Shown here piece by piece: positions 6,132 through 9,090 of a stretch of 9,090 nt of DNA (positions within the stretch are counted from its first letter, which is position 1; every line of letters begins with the position of its first letter). The stretch covers positions 1-9,090 of the forward strand of contig CAZIDB010000197.1 of NCBI GenBank assembly GCA_964537965.1, given 5' to 3'. This DNA is from SURF-24 sp964537965. GTDB taxonomy: Bacteria; Bacteroidota; Ignavibacteria; Ignavibacteriales; SURF-24. The translations under genes were made by a program, and so were the position numbers. Under the pieces are notes generated by a model. That model worked only from the letters and a program-made list of their open reading frames with translations, was not told the DNA's origin and searched no databases.

Positions 6132-8916
6132 GTAACCTGTAAAAATAGATACCGCTGCTAAGTGTTGAGTTAGCGCTGAATATCTTTGTGTAACTTCCTG
6201 CTGGCTGAAATTCATCTACTAAAGTTTCAACTTCTTCTCCCAGCATATTAAATATTTTCAGGTTTACTTTTCCTGCTGATGATAAATGATATGTAATTGC
6301 TGTTGATGGATTAAACGGGTTGGGATGATTCTGTTCAAGTTTATTTGTTAATGGAATAATTGGATTATCTTCAACTGAAGTTGAAATATTTTGAATGGAA
6401 AGCCAATTTAAATTAAAACCTCCCTTAGTGGCAGCCACTTTTAATACCTGTTCACCTGCTGTTAAACCAATTACCTGTTTAATTGTAGCCCATGTTTGTA
6501 ATCCGCCGGTAGATGAAATTGTACGCGAACCAAGAATCCTGTTACAGCTTGAAAGAGTGATTTTACCTTGTGAATTTGCGCTTGCAACGCGAAGATTGAG
6601 GTAGTAATTATTTGCCTGTGTTACATTGATTATATATTCAATCCAGTCTCCATCGTCTATGCCGGATAACTGGAAAACACCGTAACTGTCGCTTGTAGGT
6701 TCCGTTACTACACCAAACATATCACTGTAATTCTCAGCTTCAATTATTCCGGGGATAGTTACAGCAGCTGGAGTTGTCCAGTTATATAATTTAAAAGAAT
6801 TGAACGGCTGCAGTGTACCATTATCTTCAGACTGAATATTTCCGGACAGATAATTTATTGTAATTGTATCTCTCGGATTAAATGAATTATCAAGCTCAAG
6901 AACCAATGTAGTGTTATCTATTCTGCTTACGGATGCATTAATTCCTGTGGTGTAGTTGTTATTATTTACTGTGAATGAAAACTGACCGTTTGCAGTTGAA
7001 GGATCCTTCATATCTTTGTTGAAGGAAAGTTCAACATGCTTTCCATCAGTCGTAACTATTCCTGATAATAAAATTGGAACAGAGCCAGCCAGAGAATTAT
7101 CGAAAGAAGTAATTCCGTATCCGTATTCATATAGAGGATGATAATCAGCATCACCAACATTGATTGGAATCTGATCCATACTTACAGGCCAGGAATTAGA
7201 CAGCAATCCTTTCGGATTATAATCTCCGAACAGAACATCAGTAATTCCTTCACCTTCGGTACCGGGCAGCCAGGCTGCAATCAACGCATCTGTATAATGA
7301 AGTATCTGTTCAACAATCATCGGTCTGCCTGAAAATAAAATGACAATTACAGGACAGCCGTAACTTTTCATCTTCTTAATTAATTCAACATCACTTTTTT
7401 TAATGCTCAGATCCGTCGCGTCACCGTAACCTTCCGCATATGGTTCTTCACCAATAACTACAATAGAATAGTCAGCGCTACCGGAAGGGAAATCTCCAAT
7501 TTGTGAGTATTGAATATCGGCAGCGGGAGCGGCTTTTTCCATTGCTTCAAGAAATGTTGTGCCGTTTGTAATATCACCTTTACCGCCCTGCCAATCAATT
7601 GTCCAGCCGCCGCATTGGTCACCCAGGTTATCAACATGATCACCTGCAAGATAAATCTTAACATTTGATTTTGGTATTGGTAAAACATTATCCTTTCTTT
7701 TTAAAAGAACCATTGATTCTCTTACGCATTGTCTTGCTACTGCCCTATGTTCAACTGAACCTATTAATGGTAATAAAGATCTGTCTGCAAAAGGATTTTC
7801 AAACAATCCCATTTTGAATTTAATAGTCAATATTCTTTTTACAGCGTCGTCAACTCTTTCCGTGGAAATTTTTCCTTCCGAGATTAAACTTTTCATATTG
7901 TTCAGGAATTCTCCGTAGCGATAAGGGAGCATAACCATATCAATTCCGGCGTTTATAGATAATTCCACTGCAGTTTTATAATTACTATTTACCTGGTCAA
8001 CTCCTGCCCAATCGGAAACAATGATTCCTTTAAAGCCTAATTCATTTTTAAGAACATCCGTTAGCCAGTATTTATTTCCGTGCATCTTTGTTCCGTTAAT
8101 ACTGTTGAATGATGCCATAATGCTTCCGACGTTTGAATCAATAGCGGTAATATAACCGGGTAAGAACAAATTTCTGATAGTTGTTTCATCGTCAATGCAA
8201 TTGCCCTGGTCATCACCGTTCAGTGTTCCGCCATCTCCAAGATAATGCTTTGAGCAGGCAAGTATACTTGAACTTGTTAATGAATCGCCCTGAAAACCTT
8301 TTACGGCAGCAGCACCTAAAATTTCTGCAAGTTCGGGAGTCTCACCAAATCCTTCATAAGTTCTTCCCCATCTTTCGTCTCTTGTAACTGCAATGCACGG
8401 AGCAAAAGTCCAATCTACTCCAGTTGCTGCAATTTCCAATGCAGTAAAGCGGGCAGCCTCTTTTACCAGTTCGGGATTTCGCGTACAACCTAATCCGATA
8501 TTATGCGGAAAAATAGTAGCACCGATAACATTATTATTTCCATGCACAGCATCAATACCATAAATCATTGGAATTTTTAAGCGGGATTTTAGTGAATATG
8601 TCTGCAATGTATCATAAAGGTCTGTCCAGTTGATTGGCAGATTTCCTTTTGCGGGATCAGAATTTCCGCCGCTTAGTATCGATCCGAATGAATATGTTGC
8701 AATGTCATTTAACTTGGTATCAACTTCACTCTGATCAACCTGCATCATCTGCCCGATTTTTTCATCAAGTGTCATTCTGCTCATCAAATCATTTACACGT
8801 TCATCAACTGGTTTGGTCGGATCTAAATAGACCGGAGTTTGAGCACTCAACTCAGAACCACTGAACATCATTAAATAGAAACACAAGAATTCTAAGACTG
8901 GTAAAACCTTTCTCAT
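6085..8916 (-). CDS. Secreted glycoside hydrolase family 3 beta-glucosidase/glucan exohydrolase with Ig-like, CBM6-like and T9SS sorting domains
   Basis: Exo-acting enzyme expected to release glucose from the non-reducing ends of beta-glucans outside the cell. Residues 1-25 form a signal peptide (cut near LSA|Q). GH3 N-terminal barrel, about 35-375: YGIDAVHGNNNV, RDERWGRTYEGFGE, CSKHYLGDGGT, and IIVSDWAGV with the predicted nucleophile Asp302. GH3 C-terminal domain, about 400-605: CGGWTIDWQGG (435-445), VVIGEEPYAEGYGD (486-499, expected to hold the acid/base Glu), and AAWLPGTEGEGITDVLFGDYNPKG. These motifs match the barley ExoI/bacterial ExoP type more closely than BglX. Next come an SwmB-like Ig domain (about 612-712: VELSFNKDMKDPS...ITINYLSG), a CBM6-like carbohydrate-binding module (about 723-842: GIIEAENYSD...GDWIEYIINV) and a T9SS type A sorting domain (about 860-943: NHPNPFNPSTAITY...SGIYFYRLQT...IMLK). 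The start is backed by a GGAG ten bases upstream and by the signal peptide. The gene is intact. It stands alone and convergent to its neighbours, with no sugar transporter or SusCD pair in view. Confidence 0.96.
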   Translation of the reverse strand: MRKVLPVLEFLCFYLMMFSGSELSAQTPVYLDPTKPVDERVNDLMSRMTLDEKIGQMMQVDQSEVDTKLNDIATYSFGSILSGGNSDPAKGNLPINWTDLYDTLQTYSLKSRLKIPMIYGIDAVHGNNNVIGATIFPHNIGLGCTRNPELVKEAARFTALEIAATGVDWTFAPCIAVTRDERWGRTYEGFGETPELAEILGAAAVKGFQGDSLTSSSILACSKHYLGDGGTLNGDDQGNCIDDETTIRNLFLPGYITAIDSNVGSIMASFNSINGTKMHGNKYWLTDVLKNELGFKGIIVSDWAGVDQVNSNYKTAVELSINAGIDMVMLPYRYGEFLNNMKSLISEGKISTERVDDAVKRILTIKFKMGLFENPFADRSLLPLIGSVEHRAVARQCVRESMVLLKRKDNVLPIPKSNVKIYLAGDHVDNLGDQCGGWTIDWQGGKGDITNGTTFLEAMEKAAPAADIQYSQIGDFPSGSADYSIVVIGEEPYAEGYGDATDLSIKKSDVELIKKMKSYGCPVIVILFSGRPMIVEQILHYTDALIAAWLPGTEGEGITDVLFGDYNPKGLLSNSWPVSMDQIPINVGDADYHPLYEYGYGITSFDNSLAGSVPILLSGIVTTDGKHVELSFNKDMKDPSTANGQFSFTVNNNNYTTGINASVSRIDNTTLVLELDNSFNPRDTITINYLSGNIQSEDNGTLQPFNSFKLYNWTTPAAVTIPGIIEAENYSDMFGVVTEPTSDSYGVFQLSGIDDGDWIEYIINVTQANNYYLNLRVASANSQGKITLSSCNRILGSRTISSTGGLQTWATIKQVIGLTAGEQVLKVAATKGGFNLNWLSIQNISTSVEDNPIIPLTNKLEQNHPNPFNPSTAITYHLSSAGKVNLKIFNMLGEEVETLVDEFQPAGSYTKIFSANSTLSSGIYFYRLQTNSFTDTKKLIMLK

Positions 8917-8944
8917 CTAAATTATTCTCCGAGAAATTATGAGA

Positions 8945-8975
8945 CAAAAATAGTTCTTTTTCATATAGATCAGAA
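8945..8975 (-). promoter_or_regulatory. Candidate Bacteroidota-type promoter of the GH3 gene
   Basis: On the minus strand TATTTTTG (complement of 8945-8952) fits the Bacteroidota -7 element TAnnTTTG exactly. The -33 element is poor: a TTCTG (complement of 8971-8975) lies 18 bases further upstream in place of TTTG. Transcription would begin near 8940, giving a leader of about 25 bases that contains the GGAG at 8927-8930. TAnnTTTG matches can occur by chance in AT-rich DNA, so this is only a candidate. Confidence 0.4.
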
Positions 8976-9090
8976 CTTATGAACCAACTAACGGAACAAA
9001 TAAAATGCCGCTTGCCTGATTACCTTTTTAAGTGAATTGTTTAAAATCAGTTTGCCTTTTCTTTATTGAAATGATATAGTTTTATTTATT

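Overview
The window looks like a chromosomal segment from an AT-rich member of the Bacteroidota/Chlorobiota (FCB) group, most probably an Ignavibacteria-type bacterium. The evidence is two C-terminal type IX secretion (T9SS) sorting domains of the 'YPNPFNP...YFYxL...K(M/L)xLxK' kind, a fragment of a third, a lipoprotein with a lysine-rich post-cysteine sequence, and a TAnnTTTG-type -7 promoter element. The lineage is inferred from these signatures and is not proven.

Layout. (1) 1-3033, plus strand: three genes of a MacB/LolCDE-type ABC transporter, namely an ATPase cut by the window edge and two different FtsX-like permeases. They probably work as one ATPase dimer with a permease heterodimer in the inner membrane. 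A periplasmic adaptor, if present, would lie upstream of the window. (2) 3034-3517: an intergenic stretch with no convincing intact gene but much structure. It has inverted heptad repeats near both ends, a minus-strand terminator-like hairpin, a short remnant of a T9SS-secreted protein tail on the minus strand, and a strong 12-bp hairpin inside that remnant. (3) 3518-4633, plus strand: a lipoprotein of repeated propeller-like blades. (4) 4692-5971, plus strand: a secreted protein with a signal peptide, an FN3-like domain and a T9SS tail, broken by one frameshift and one in-frame stop. (5) 6085-8916, minus strand: a large intact secreted glycoside hydrolase family 3 beta-glucosidase with Ig-like, CBM6-like and T9SS sorting domains. 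A candidate promoter lies just upstream of it.

The ABC operon is ordinary housekeeping or export machinery. The rest is a surface and secretion neighbourhood: one surface lipoprotein, one broken secreted protein, one secreted glucan-degrading enzyme and one decayed tail. The tail at 3109-3159 is a near copy (45 of 51 bases by manual alignment) of the end of the GH3 gene at 6081-6131, in the same orientation and about 3 kb away. This points to recombination or duplication between sorting-domain sequences. I see no RNA gene, CRISPR array, intact insertion sequence or defence system, and no clear candidate for an entirely new system.
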